Origin: an uncultured Oscillospiraceae bacterium
GTDB taxonomy: Bacteria > Bacillota > Clostridia > Oscillospirales > Oscillospiraceae
Direction: 5' to 3'
Assembly (NCBI GenBank): GCA_910585155.1
Contig: CAJUEC010000018.1
Coordinates: forward strand, 1 to 43,764
Length of the DNA: 43,764 bases
This document shows positions 15,326-23,436 of the stretch, in pieces. Position 1 is the first letter of the stretch. Each line of letters starts with the position of its first letter. The position numbers and the translations under genes were made by a program. The notes under the pieces are model-generated. The model had not been told where the DNA came from, did no database searches, and was given only the letters and a program-made list of their open reading frames with translations.

Positions 15326-16624
15326 TTACCCCGCAATCGTCGCCTTTTTCTGCTCCGGGTCGGGCACCTCCACGGTATGGATGTCCGCGCCGATGCCGGA
15401 CAGCTTGCCGATGATGTCCTCGTAGCCCCGCTCAATGTGCTTCACATTGGAGATCTCACTGGTGCCCTGGGCGGCCAGCCCGGCGATGATCATCGCCGCC
15501 CCGGCCCGCAGGTCGCAGGCCTCCATGGGCGCGCCAGTGAGCTTTTCCACGCCCTCAATGATGGCGATTTTGCCGTCCACCTGGATTTTGGCCCCCAGGC
15601 GGCGGAATTCCTCCGTATAGCGGTACCGGTTGTCCCACACGCCCTCGGTGATCACGCTGGTGCCCTTGGCCAGGCAGAGCACGGCGGCAATCTGGGGCTG
15701 CATATCGGTGGGGAAGCCGGGGTAGAACATGGTTTTGACGTTGGTGCGCTGGAGGGGCCGGTTGCGCCGGACGATCAGGCTGTCCCCCTGCTCCTCCACC
15801 TCGGCGCCCATCTCCACCAGCTTGGCGGTGATGCACTCCAAATGCTTGGGGATGATGTTGCACACCCGCACCTCGCCCCCGGTGGCGGTGACGGCGGCCA
15901 TATAGGTGCCCGCCTCGATCTGGTCGGGGATGATGGAGTACTCGCCGCCCCGCAGCTTGTCCACACCCCGGATCTTAATCATGTCGGTGCCCGCGCCGGT
16001 GATCTCCGCCCCCATGGAGTTGAGGAAGTTGGCCAAATCCACAATATGGGGCTCCTTGGCGGTATTTTCGATGACGGTGCTGCCCTTTGCCAGCACGGCG
16101 CCCAGCATCAGGTTCATGGTGGCCCCCACGCTGGCCACGTCCAGGTAAATATGGCTGCCCCGCATCCGGCCGTCCTCAGTGGCGGCGCACATATAGCCCT
16201 TTTCCACCTTGACCTCGGCCCCCAGGGCGGCCATGCCCTTCAGGTGCTGGTCGATGGGCCGGCTGCCGAAGTCGCACCCGCCGGGCAGCGGCACCTCCGC
16301 CTGGCCGAACCGGCCCAGCATGGCCCCCAGCAGGTAGTAGCTGGCCCGGAGCCTGCGCCCGGCCTCATAGGGCACCGTCTGGCAGCGGACGGCGGTGCAG
16401 TCCACCTCCACGGTGGTGCGGTTGATCATGCGCACGCTGGCACCCAGGTCCTTCAAAATATTCAGCAGCAGGTCCACATCGTCGATGGCGGGAATATTTT
16501 CAATGCGGCAGGGCCCCTCCACCAGCAGGGCGGCGGGGATAATGCCGACGGCGGCGTTCTTCGCGCCGCTGATCTCAACCTTGCCGTACAGCGGACGCCC
16601 GCCGTGGATCACATACTTTTTCAA
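15326..16624 (-). CDS. murA: UDP-N-acetylglucosamine 1-carboxyvinyltransferase MurA
   Basis: A 432-residue enolpyruvyl transferase for the first committed step of peptidoglycan synthesis (PEP + UDP-GlcNAc). N terminus LKKYVIHGGRPLYGKVEISGAKNAAVG and the catalytic-cysteine loop PLPGGCDFGSRPIDQHLKG are diagnostic, with the Cys residue retained. The start chosen is TTG at 16624, where family members begin, preceded by AGAGGTG. A GTG nine codons upstream is possible. A consensus promoter lies 160 nt upstream. The Cys variant implies fosfomycin can in principle alkylate it. Confidence 0.93.
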   Translation of the reverse strand: MKKYVIHGGRPLYGKVEISGAKNAAVGIIPAALLVEGPCRIENIPAIDDVDLLLNILKDLGASVRMINRTTVEVDCTAVRCQTVPYEAGRRLRASYYLLGAMLGRFGQAEVPLPGGCDFGSRPIDQHLKGMAALGAEVKVEKGYMCAATEDGRMRGSHIYLDVASVGATMNLMLGAVLAKGSTVIENTAKEPHIVDLANFLNSMGAEITGAGTDMIKIRGVDKLRGGEYSIIPDQIEAGTYMAAVTATGGEVRVCNIIPKHLECITAKLVEMGAEVEEQGDSLIVRRNRPLQRTNVKTMFYPGFPTDMQPQIAAVLCLAKGTSVITEGVWDNRYRYTEEFRRLGAKIQVDGKIAIIEGVEKLTGAPMEACDLRAGAAMIIAGLAAQGTSEISNVKHIERGYEDIIGKLSGIGADIHTVEVPDPEQKKATIAG

Positions 16625-16783
16625 ATCAGCACCTCTGACTCCCGGCAGCACCGGGCTTAATCGTAAAAGAAGGGACGCTCCCCCTCTGTTTTATCACAGT
16701 AAAGCCGCCGCGCCTGTGGGTCCGGCGCGCCATGTCCGGGCCGGCTCAACCGAAGCACCCCGGGAGCCCATTCCCATCGCCTC

Positions 16784-16812
16784 ATTATACCACCCTGGAT
16801 AAGTAAAGGCAA
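16784..16812 (-). promoter_or_regulatory. Sigma-A promoter for murA
   Basis: On the minus strand TTGCCT (16807-16812), 17-bp spacer and TATAAT (16784-16789). It would give a 5' leader of about 155 nt before murA. The leader has no recognised riboswitch. Confidence 0.8.
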
Positions 16813-16923
16813 CCAAAACTTTCATCTTTCCCGCCCGTCCTTGTCATTTCTCCCAACCAACCATATTTTGCCCCTTTGCTCCCCCGCTATTCCGGGAAAT
16901 TTGTGAATTTTCTGCGATACCCC

Positions 16924-16952
16924 TTGCAAAATCCGCAGGACGGTATTATCAT
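16924..16952 (+). promoter_or_regulatory. Sigma-A promoter for htpG
   Basis: TTGCAA (16924-16929), 17-bp spacer, TATCAT (16947-16952), directly in front of the CIRCE element. Confidence 0.8.
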
Positions 16953-16956
16953 ATCG

Positions 16957-16983
16957 TTAGCACTCAATCCGCCTGAGTGCTAA
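16957..16983 (+). promoter_or_regulatory. CIRCE operator (HrcA-binding site)
   Basis: Perfect match to the consensus TTAGCACTC-N9-GAGTGCTAA, starting 4 nt after the -10 box and so covering the expected transcription start. CIRCE is the operator of the HrcA heat-shock repressor, normally found before groESL and the dnaK operon. Confidence 0.97.
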
Positions 16984-17029
16984 ACCATTGCTTTCAAAAA
17001 TTTACTATATTTAATGAGGTGCGCGAATC

Positions 17030-18943
17030 ATGGCAAAGAAGCAGTTCAAAGCGGAATCCAAGCGTCTGATGGACCTGATGATCAACTCCATCTACACCCA
17101 CAAGGAGATCTTCCTCCGGGAGATCATCTCCAACGCCAGCGACGCCATCGACAAGCTGGCCTACCTCTCCCTCACCGACGACACGGTGAAGGCCAAGCGC
17201 TCCGACCTGCGCATCACGGTGACGCCGGACAAGGCGGCGCGCACCCTGACGGTGTCGGACAACGGCGTGGGCATGACGGCGGCGGAGCTGGAGCAGAACC
17301 TGGGCACCATCGCCAAGAGCGGCTCCCTCCAGTTCAAGGCGGACATGGAGGGGGACAAGGCTTCGGACATCATCGGCCAGTTCGGCGTGGGCTTCTACTC
17401 CGCCTTCATGGTGGCCGACGAGGTCACCGTCATCACCCGCCGCCACGGGGAGGAGGACGCCCACTGCTGGAAGTCCTCCGGCGCGGACGGCTACACCGTC
17501 TCCGACTGCGAAAAGGACGCCCCCGGCACCGACGTGATCATGCACCTGAAGGAGGACACCGAGGACGAGAAGTACGGCGAGTACCTGGAGACCGGCCGCC
17601 TCCAGTCCCTGATCAAGAAGTACTCCGACTACATCCGCCACCCCATCCGCATGGAGGTGGAGGACTACCGCCAGAAGGAGAGGCCGGAGGACGCCGGGGA
17701 GGACTACAAGCCGGAGTGGGAGACGGTGGTGGAGGAGAAGACCATCAACTCCATGGTCCCCCTGTGGCAGCGGCCCCGCTCCAAGGTGGACCAGGAGGAG
17801 TATGACCGCTTCTACCAGGAAAAATTCGCCGACTGGCAGGCCCCCCTGGCCACGGTGACCACCTCCTCCGAGGGCACGGTGACCTTCAAGGCCCTGCTCT
17901 TCGTCCCCTCCAACACCCCCTACGACTTCTACACCCGGGAGTATGAGAAGGGCCTCCAGCTCTACTCCTCCGGGGTGCTCATCATGGACAAGTGCGCCGA
18001 CCTGCTCCCCGACTGCTTCCGCTTTGTCCGCGGCGTGGTGGACTCCCCCGACTTCTCGCTGAACATCTCCCGGGAGGTGCTCCAGCACGACCGCCAGCTG
18101 AAGATCATTGCCGCCGCCCTGGAGAAGAAGATCAAGAACGAGCTGGTCAAGCTGATGAAGGACGACCGGGAGAAGTATGAGAAGTTCTGGGCCGCCTTCG
18201 GCCGCCAGCTGAAGTACAGCGTCACCGAGGGCTACGGCGCCAAGAAGGAGCTCTTGCAGGACCTGCTGCTGTTCACCACCTCCAGGGAGGGCGGACTGGC
18301 CTCCCTGGCCGAGTACGCGGAGCGGATGGGCGAGGGGCAGGAGTTCATCTACTACGTCAGCGCCGACTCCAAGGAGCAGGCCGCCCGCCTGCCCCAGGTG
18401 GAGCGCATCGCCGACAAGGGCTGGGAGATTCTCTACCTCACCGAGGAGGTGGACGAGTTCGTCATGCAGGCCCTCCAGGAGGTGTCGGGCAAGAAGCTCA
18501 AGCCGGTGTCCGACCCGGACGCCCTGCCCGAGACCGACGAGGAGAAGGCGGAGCAGGAGAAGCAGGCCCAGGAGGCCAAGGACGTGCTGGACTTTGTGAA
18601 GGAGACCCTGGGGGACAAGATCAAGGAGGCCCGGGTGTCCAGGATTTTGAAGACCGCCCCGGTGTGCATGACGGCGGACGGCCCCATGTCGCTGGAGATG
18701 GAAAAGTACTTCTCCAGGCTGGAGGGGGCCTCCCCCATGGGGGCCATGAAGGCGGAGCGGGTGCTGGAGCTCAACCCGGCCTCCGCCGCCTTCGGGGCGC
18801 TGAGGGCCGCCCTGGAGGGGGAGGACCGGGACCGGGCGGCCAAGTACGTCCAGGTGCTCTACCACCAGGCGCTGCTCATCGCCGGCCTGCCCATCGAGGA
18901 CCCGGCGGCGTACACCGAGCTGGTGTGCTCCCTTATGCGCTGA
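17030..18943 (+). CDS. htpG: Molecular chaperone HtpG (Hsp90)
   Basis: A 637-residue bacterial Hsp90. The GHKL ATPase domain shows LREIISNASDAIDKL, DNGVGM and GQFGVGFYSAFMVAD. The middle domain has the catalytic-loop region SLNISREVLQHDR, and a complete C-terminal dimerisation domain follows. It helps fold or remodel client proteins in the cytosol during heat and other stress. The ATG is 47 nt after CIRCE, so HrcA control is strongly predicted. In Bacillus subtilis htpG is not in the HrcA class, so this wiring differs from that model. The gene appears monocistronic and is followed directly by a repeat. Confidence 0.97.
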   Translation: MAKKQFKAESKRLMDLMINSIYTHKEIFLREIISNASDAIDKLAYLSLTDDTVKAKRSDLRITVTPDKAARTLTVSDNGVGMTAAELEQNLGTIAKSGSLQFKADMEGDKASDIIGQFGVGFYSAFMVADEVTVITRRHGEEDAHCWKSSGADGYTVSDCEKDAPGTDVIMHLKEDTEDEKYGEYLETGRLQSLIKKYSDYIRHPIRMEVEDYRQKERPEDAGEDYKPEWETVVEEKTINSMVPLWQRPRSKVDQEEYDRFYQEKFADWQAPLATVTTSSEGTVTFKALLFVPSNTPYDFYTREYEKGLQLYSSGVLIMDKCADLLPDCFRFVRGVVDSPDFSLNISREVLQHDRQLKIIAAALEKKIKNELVKLMKDDREKYEKFWAAFGRQLKYSVTEGYGAKKELLQDLLLFTTSREGGLASLAEYAERMGEGQEFIYYVSADSKEQAARLPQVERIADKGWEILYLTEEVDEFVMQALQEVSGKKLKPVSDPDALPETDEEKAEQEKQAQEAKDVLDFVKETLGDKIKEARVSRILKTAPVCMTADGPMSLEMEKYFSRLEGASPMGAMKAERVLELNPASAAFGALRAALEGEDRDRAAKYVQVLYHQALLIAGLPIEDPAAYTELVCSLMR

Positions 18944-19110
18944 GCCGCCGCGAGCAGCGCGGATGGAGCGCAGCCAGGGCAAAAGCCCAGCCGCCGTGCT
19001 GAGCCGCCGCGGGCGGCCCTGCCGTGGAGGCGCTCTCCGAGGGCCTACTTTCTCTCCCGCGAGAGAAAGTAGGCAAAGAGCGCGCATAGGGGCCCCGGCC
19101 CCTATGTACC
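18944..19110 (+). repeat. Interspersed repeat at the htpG 3' end
   Basis: Plus-oriented unit: after the htpG TGA comes GCCGCCGCGAGCAGCGCGGA then GAGCGCAGCCAGGGCAAAAG. It is followed by hairpin CCTACTTTCTCT...AGAGAAAGTAGG (19044-19073) and a CATAGGGGC...GCCCCTATG hairpin near 19085-19106. The orientation follows the gene, as in the minus-strand cases. Confidence 0.75.
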
Positions 19111-19288
19111 CCGGGGCCGCCTATTGCGCCATGCGCCATCCCCTTCCGGCTATTGCGCGTCGTCCCCGCCCCCTCTCTGACCGGCCCACAGGGGCCTGCC
19201 CTTCTCCATCTCGTTTCGCCGGCGGATCTCACAAAAGCGCCTGGGCGGCGCACCCAGCGCCCCCGGGGCTTCCGCGCCGCCCGTCCAC

Positions 19289-19319
19289 ACGGCGTTTGAG
19301 GCTGTGAATACAGGTTCTA
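19289..19319. repeat. Copy of the TTAGAACCTGTATTCACA unit
   Basis: Reads CGGCGTTTGAGGCTGTGAAT then ACAGGTTCTAA on the plus strand, matching one arm plus loop of the inverted repeat at 34,537-34,589. It abuts the palindromic element that starts at 19319. Confidence 0.6.
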
Positions 19320-19478
19320 AGAGCTTATCCCGAAATTAGAAGTGCGCGGATTGCGCAACAGGTTTTTTGCTGTGCAAGGCAATTTGACGCAGAAATACTT
19401 TGTGTATTTCAAGGAAAATTAACGCCGCACAGCGGAAAACCTGCAAGCAAGCCGTGTGCTGATAATTTTGGGATATGC
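19319..19478. mobile_element. MITE-like palindromic element of about 160 bp
   Basis: The two halves are inverted copies across nearly the whole length: AGAGCTTATCCCGAAATTAG (19319) pairs with the reverse complement of 19459-19478 (AGAGCATATCCCAAAATTAT), GTTTTTTGCTGTGC pairs with GCACAGCGGAAAAC, and the centre is GAAATAC-TTTGT-GTATTTC. No ORF is inside. The centre sequence is shared with the right half of the element at 11,826. Confidence 0.65.
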
Positions 19479-19579
19479 TCTACGGATACGGCCCGCGGGC
19501 CGCGCCTCCGGGGCGCGCCGTTCGGGCCGTACTTTTTTCCTGCTCCCCCGCCCCAGGGCGGGAAATTTTTTCAAAATTC

Positions 19580-19613
19580 TGCAACCCCAGACCAAAACGG
19601 ACACTCTATATAG
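19580..19613 (+). promoter_or_regulatory. Possible ECF-type autoregulated promoter
   Basis: TGCAACC at 19580 and TCTATA at 19605 with an 18-bp gap, 45 nt before the ECF sigma start. TGCAAC-like -35 elements are common for ECF sigma factors, which often transcribe their own gene. Weak, inferred. Confidence 0.35.
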
Positions 19614-19657
19614 ACAGAAACCGGTTTTCAACCCCCATCCCAAAGGAGGCGAACGCC

Positions 19658-20206
19658 ATGAGCGATCAGGAGCTGGTGGAGCGGTTCCTCGTCCGCTCGG
19701 AGGACGCCGTCCCCGCCCTCACCGGCCGGTACGGCCCCTACTGCCGCGCCATCGCCGCCGGGCTGCTGTCCGACCCCCGGGACGTGGACGAGTGCCTCAA
19801 CGACGTGTGGCTGTCGGTGTGGCGGGCCATCCCCCCGGCCCGGCCCGCCCACTTCAAGGGCTGGCTGGCCGCCATCGTCCGCAACCGGGCCCTGGCCATG
19901 GGCCGGGAGAACCGCCGCCGCCCGCCCACGGTGGACGAGGCCGCCCTGGAGCTGGCCGCCTGCCTGCCCCCCGGCTCCGACCCCCCGGGCCAGTCCGAGT
20001 TCCGGGCCTTGGCCGGGGCGGTGGAGCGCTTCCTCCGCGCCCAGCCCAAGGACGTCCGCGCGGCGTTTCTGCGCCGCTACTGGTACGCGGACACGGTGGA
20101 GGACACCGCCCGCCGCCTGGGCTGGAGCGTGAGCAAAACCAAGAGCGCCCTGTTCCGCACCCGGAACAGGCTGCGCGAATTTCTGAAAAAGGAGGGCTTT
20201 TTGTGA
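19658..20206 (+). CDS. ECF-family RNA polymerase sigma factor
   Basis: A 182-residue sigma-70-family factor. Region 2 is ELVERFLVRSEDAVPALTGRY...DVDECLNDVWLSVWRAIPP...FKGWLAAIVRNRAL. Region 4 is DVRAAFLRRYWYADTVEDTARRLGWSVSKTKSALFRTRNRLREFL. The ATG has an ideal AAAGGAGG site; a longer frame upstream lies in non-coding DNA. The next gene starts at a GTG overlapping the stop, so the pair is translationally coupled, as for sigma/anti-sigma pairs. The signal sensed is unknown. Confidence 0.9.
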   Translation: MSDQELVERFLVRSEDAVPALTGRYGPYCRAIAAGLLSDPRDVDECLNDVWLSVWRAIPPARPAHFKGWLAAIVRNRALAMGRENRRRPPTVDEAALELAACLPPGSDPPGQSEFRALAGAVERFLRAQPKDVRAAFLRRYWYADTVEDTARRLGWSVSKTKSALFRTRNRLREFLKKEGFL

Positions 20207-21000
20207 AAAAAGAGGACGTTTTGAACCTCATGAGCGCCATGGAGCCGGATTTGATTGAACAGGCCGATGTCTCCGCCCCCGCCAGGCGCCCCCTGCCCGG
20301 CGGGCTGCGGGGGGGGCTCATCGCCGCCTGCCTGTGCCTGGCCCTGCTGGGGACGGCCTTTGCCGCCGCCAACCCGGAGGCGGTGGCCGCGCTGGTGGAG
20401 CGCCTGTCCGTCCAGATTTTCTCCTCCCAGACCGACCCCGGCTATTCCGTCACCGGCGGCTCCATGACAAAATATCCCCTCAGCGCCTTCAGCCCCGCCC
20501 TCAACGCCGCCAGCGAGGGCCGGGACGGCTTGGCTGTGGTCATGCTGGATTTCGACACCTGGGAGGAGGTGCAGGCCTTCCTGGGCCGGGACATCCCCTG
20601 CGTCTGGCCCCAGGACTGGGATTCCCCCTTCATCGTCTACCTGTTCCACACCGGGCTGGACCGCCTGTGGGGCGTGGACATCTGGAGCACCCACACCACC
20701 GACGTGGTCCTCAGCTCCATTGAGGTTCAGATCCGCACGGAGAACTGGCAGCGGGACAGCGCCTCAGCCCAGCTGCGCAACACCGAAGGCGCCTTCACCC
20801 TGCTGGAGAGCTACCCCATGGCCAACGGCTCCACGGCGGAGATCATCCAATACACCGGGACGGACCAGCACCCCCACGCCAACTGCGAGGGCTTTTTCAT
20901 GCGGGACGGCATCCTATACAACGTCACCACCTTTGCCACCGTATCCACCGCCGACAGCGCCCACTCCCGCCTCCGCGCCGTTCTGGACTCCTTCCCCTGA
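20203..21000 (+). CDS. Membrane-anchored probable anti-sigma/effector protein
   Basis: A 265-residue protein from a GTG coupled to the sigma-factor stop (GTGA) with AAGGAGGG upstream. It has a short cytoplasmic N terminus (about residues 1-34), one membrane segment (about 36-55, GLIAACLCLALLGTAFAA) and an extracytoplasmic domain of about 205 residues. This topology and genetic coupling fit anti-sigma factors of the DUF4179/DUF4367-like type common in Clostridia. No zinc-binding anti-sigma motif is seen, so the role is inferred. Confidence 0.65.
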   Translation: MKKEDVLNLMSAMEPDLIEQADVSAPARRPLPGGLRGGLIAACLCLALLGTAFAAANPEAVAALVERLSVQIFSSQTDPGYSVTGGSMTKYPLSAFSPALNAASEGRDGLAVVMLDFDTWEEVQAFLGRDIPCVWPQDWDSPFIVYLFHTGLDRLWGVDIWSTHTTDVVLSSIEVQIRTENWQRDSASAQLRNTEGAFTLLESYPMANGSTAEIIQYTGTDQHPHANCEGFFMRDGILYNVTTFATVSTADSAHSRLRAVLDSFP

Positions 21001-21007
21001 CCGCCAC

Positions 21008-21040
21008 ACCGCCCCGGACGCCTGTCCGGGGCGGTTTTCT
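21008..21040 (+). terminator. Rho-independent terminator after the ECF operon
   Basis: ACCGCCCCGGAC-GCCT-GTCCGGGGCGGT followed by TTTCT. Confidence 0.85.
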
Positions 21041-21091
21041 GTCCCAAAGCCCTGTTCAGAAGGCACAAAAGCCCACTTTTCCCCCAAAATT

Positions 21092-21139
21092 TTTTGGCGG
21101 CAAAACGGGCTTGTATTTTCCGCCAAAATAGAATACAAT
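21092..21139 (+). promoter_or_regulatory. Promoter with flanking inverted repeat, Asp23/fakA operon
   Basis: TTGTAT (21111-21116), 17-bp spacer and TACAAT (21134-21139). The inverted repeat TTTTGGCGG (21092-21100) / CCGCCAAAA (21120-21128) brackets the -35 box, a plausible repressor site. The factor is unknown. Confidence 0.7.
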
Positions 21140-21196
21140 AAGGAATTGGATGAAAGCAAAGGCAACCCTCTTGCATGTGAAGAAAGGAAGGTTCCC

Positions 21197-21547
21197 ATGA
21201 AAATACAAACCGAAAAGGGCGTCGTCCGGCTGACCAGCGACGTGTACTCCAACCTCACCGGCGCGGTGGCCACCAGCTGCTACGGGGTGAAGGGGATGGC
21301 GTTCCGCTCCCGTACTGACGGACTGGTCCACCTCCTCCGGCGGGAATCCATGTCCAAGGGCGTGAAAATCGTCTACAACGACGACCAGTCCATCTCCATC
21401 GACCTGCACATCATCGTGGACAACGGGGTGAACCTGGTGGCGGTGGGGCAGTCCATCCAGAGCGAAGTGAAGTACAATGTCCACCGCCTCACCGGGGTGG
21501 AGGTGCGCAGCGTCAACGTCTGCGTGGATTCCATGGTGATCGGTTGA
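21197..21547 (+). CDS. Asp23/Gls24 family protein (YloU-like)
   Basis: A 116-residue Asp23/Gls24-family protein (GVVRLTSDVYSNLTGAVATSCYGVKGM...IDLHIIVDNGVNLVAVGQSIQSEVKYNVHRLTGVEVRSVNVCVDSM). In B. subtilis the homologue YloU is encoded just before YloV/FakA, exactly as here (31-nt gap). Family members are small cell-envelope-associated or stress proteins; the function of YloU is not firmly known. The ATG has GAAAGGAAGG upstream. Confidence 0.9.
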   Translation: MKIQTEKGVVRLTSDVYSNLTGAVATSCYGVKGMAFRSRTDGLVHLLRRESMSKGVKIVYNDDQSISIDLHIIVDNGVNLVAVGQSIQSEVKYNVHRLTGVEVRSVNVCVDSMVIG

Positions 21548-21578
21548 AGCCGGCCCAGAAAGAGAGGATTTTCCGAAT

Positions 21579-23261
21579 ATGGTAGATATCATTGACGGCG
21601 CGCTGTTCCAGCGCATGGTGATCCACGGCTCCGCCTCCATCAACGCCCAGAAGCAGGCCATCAACGATCTGAACGTGTTCCCCGTCCCCGACGGGGACAC
21701 CGGCACCAACATGTCCCTCACCATCGGCACCGCCGCCGCCGAGGCCCGGAAAAAGCCCGCCCAGGCCATCGGCCAGGCCGCCGCCATCAACGCCTCCGCC
21801 CTGCTGCGGGGGGCCCGGGGCAACTCCGGGGTGATCCTGTCCCTGCTGTTCCGGGGCGTCTCCAAGGCGCTGAAGGAGCACGAGACCGCCGACGGCGTCA
21901 TCCTGGCCGCCGCCCTGAACGAGGGGGTGTCCGCCGCCTACAAGGCGGTGATGAAGCCCGCCGAGGGCACCATACTCACCGTGTCCCGGCTGGCCGCCGC
22001 CCGGGCCTCCCAGGCCGCCCAGGAGCACAACAGCGTGGAGACGGTGCTGGAGGAGGCCATTGCCGAGGGGCAGACCGCCCTGGCCGACACCGTCAACCAG
22101 AACCCGGTGCTGAAGAAGGCCGGGGTGGTGGACGCGGGGGGCAAGGGCTTTCTCATCATCCTCCAGGGCATGCTGGACGAGCTGCGGGGCCTCCCCCTCC
22201 CCGCCGAGACTGACGACGCCCTGAACGTGAAGGAGTCCGCCGACTTCGCCGCCCTCAGCGAGGAGGACATCACCTTCACCTTCGACACGGTGTTCATCGT
22301 GCGCAAGACCCCCGGCAGGTCCATCGAGCCCTTCCGCGCCTACCTGAACAGCATCGGCGACAGCCTGGTCATCGGCGAGGACGACGAGGCCTTCAAGGTC
22401 CACGTCCACACCGACACCCCCGGCGCCGCCCTGTCCGAGGCCCAGAAGTACGGCACCCTGGAGCTGGCCAAGATCGAGAATATGCGCACCCAGGCCCAGG
22501 AGCTGGCCGCGGGCAGGCAGGCCCAGTCCACCGACGACCTGGACCAGGTGGAGGCGGAGCTGGAGGCCCAGGAGGCCGGGGACGCCGTGGCCGCGCCGGA
22601 AAAGAAATTCGGCGTGGTGGCGGTGAGCGCGGGCGAGGGCATGGCCAGCGTGTTCCGGGATTTGGGCGTGGACGGCGTCATCTCCGGCGGCCAGACCATG
22701 AACCCCTCCACCGAGGACATTCTGCGGGAGATCGCCCGCACCCCCGCCGAGGTGGTGTTCGTGCTGCCCAACAACAAAAACATCATCATGGCCGCCCAGC
22801 AGTGCGTGGGCCTGGTGGAGGGCAAGGAGGTGGTGGTGGTGCCCACCCGCACCGTGCCCCAGGGCATCTCCGCCATGCTGGTGCTGGACCCGGAGGCGGA
22901 CACCCAGACCAACGCCGCCGCCATGGAGGAGGCCCGGAACAACGTGCGCACCTCCGAGATCACCTACGCCGCCCGGGACTCCGACTTCGACGGCTTCGAG
23001 ATCCACGAGGGCGACTACATGGCCCTGGCGGAGGGCCAGCTGTTCGGCACCGACCGGGCCATCGGCAGCCTTTTGGAGCGGCTGGCCCAGGCGGACACCC
23101 AGCAGAACGCCGAGTTCATCAGCATCTTCTACGGCGAGGACGTCACCGAGAATCAGGCCGGGGAGGCCCTGGCCATCTTCCAGAAGCAGTGCCCCAACGC
23201 CGAGATCACCCTGCTGTCCGGCGGACAGCCCGTGTACTACTATATGATCTCCGCGGAGTGA
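21579..23261 (+). CDS. fakA: Fatty acid kinase ATP-binding subunit FakA (DAK2 domain, YloV)
   Basis: A 560-residue protein with an N-terminal DAK2/DhaL domain (about 1-200) and a C-terminal FakA domain. ATP/Mg-binding motifs NDLNVFPVPDGDTGTNMSLT near residue 28 and LLRGARGNSGVILS near residue 68 are intact. With a FakB lipid-carrier (not in this window), FakA phosphorylates exogenous fatty acids to acyl-phosphate for phospholipid synthesis. It is co-transcribed with the Asp23-family gene and ends at a strong terminator. Confidence 0.93.
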   Translation: MVDIIDGALFQRMVIHGSASINAQKQAINDLNVFPVPDGDTGTNMSLTIGTAAAEARKKPAQAIGQAAAINASALLRGARGNSGVILSLLFRGVSKALKEHETADGVILAAALNEGVSAAYKAVMKPAEGTILTVSRLAAARASQAAQEHNSVETVLEEAIAEGQTALADTVNQNPVLKKAGVVDAGGKGFLIILQGMLDELRGLPLPAETDDALNVKESADFAALSEEDITFTFDTVFIVRKTPGRSIEPFRAYLNSIGDSLVIGEDDEAFKVHVHTDTPGAALSEAQKYGTLELAKIENMRTQAQELAAGRQAQSTDDLDQVEAELEAQEAGDAVAAPEKKFGVVAVSAGEGMASVFRDLGVDGVISGGQTMNPSTEDILREIARTPAEVVFVLPNNKNIIMAAQQCVGLVEGKEVVVVPTRTVPQGISAMLVLDPEADTQTNAAAMEEARNNVRTSEITYAARDSDFDGFEIHEGDYMALAEGQLFGTDRAIGSLLERLAQADTQQNAEFISIFYGEDVTENQAGEALAIFQKQCPNAEITLLSGGQPVYYYMISAE

Positions 23262-23305
23262 ATTCGCCGAAAAGGGCGGCGAAGCTCTGCGAGGCTTTTA
23301 TGAAG

Positions 23306-23338
23306 CTTCCCCGGGTGAAAGCCCGGGGAAGTTTTTTT
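23306..23338 (+). terminator. Rho-independent terminator after fakA
   Basis: CTTCCCCGGG-TGAAA-GCCCGGGGAAG followed by seven Ts. Confidence 0.95.
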
Positions 23339-23353
23339 GCCGAAAATATAAAA

Positions 23354-23409
23354 CACGCTTGACACAAAATGTCAAGCGTGCTATACTAAACACGTAAAGC
23401 GAACTTTAC
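23354..23409 (+). promoter_or_regulatory. Consensus promoter embedded in two palindromic operators
   Basis: TTGACA (23359-23364), 17-bp spacer, TATACT (23382-23387). A perfect inverted repeat CACGCTTGACA-N5-TGTCAAGCGTG (23354-23380) covers the -35 box and spacer. A second one, GTAAAG-CGAA-CTTTAC (23394-23409), lies at the expected start of transcription. One or both are likely binding sites for the XRE regulator encoded next. Confidence 0.85.
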
Positions 23410-23436
23410 ATCAAACCTCACTGAGGAGGAATACCC

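Noticed and set aside
16994..19087. Long minus-strand open frame opposite htpG
   Set aside because: Leu/Val/His/Gly-rich shadow of htpG with no start signal; htpG itself is certain.
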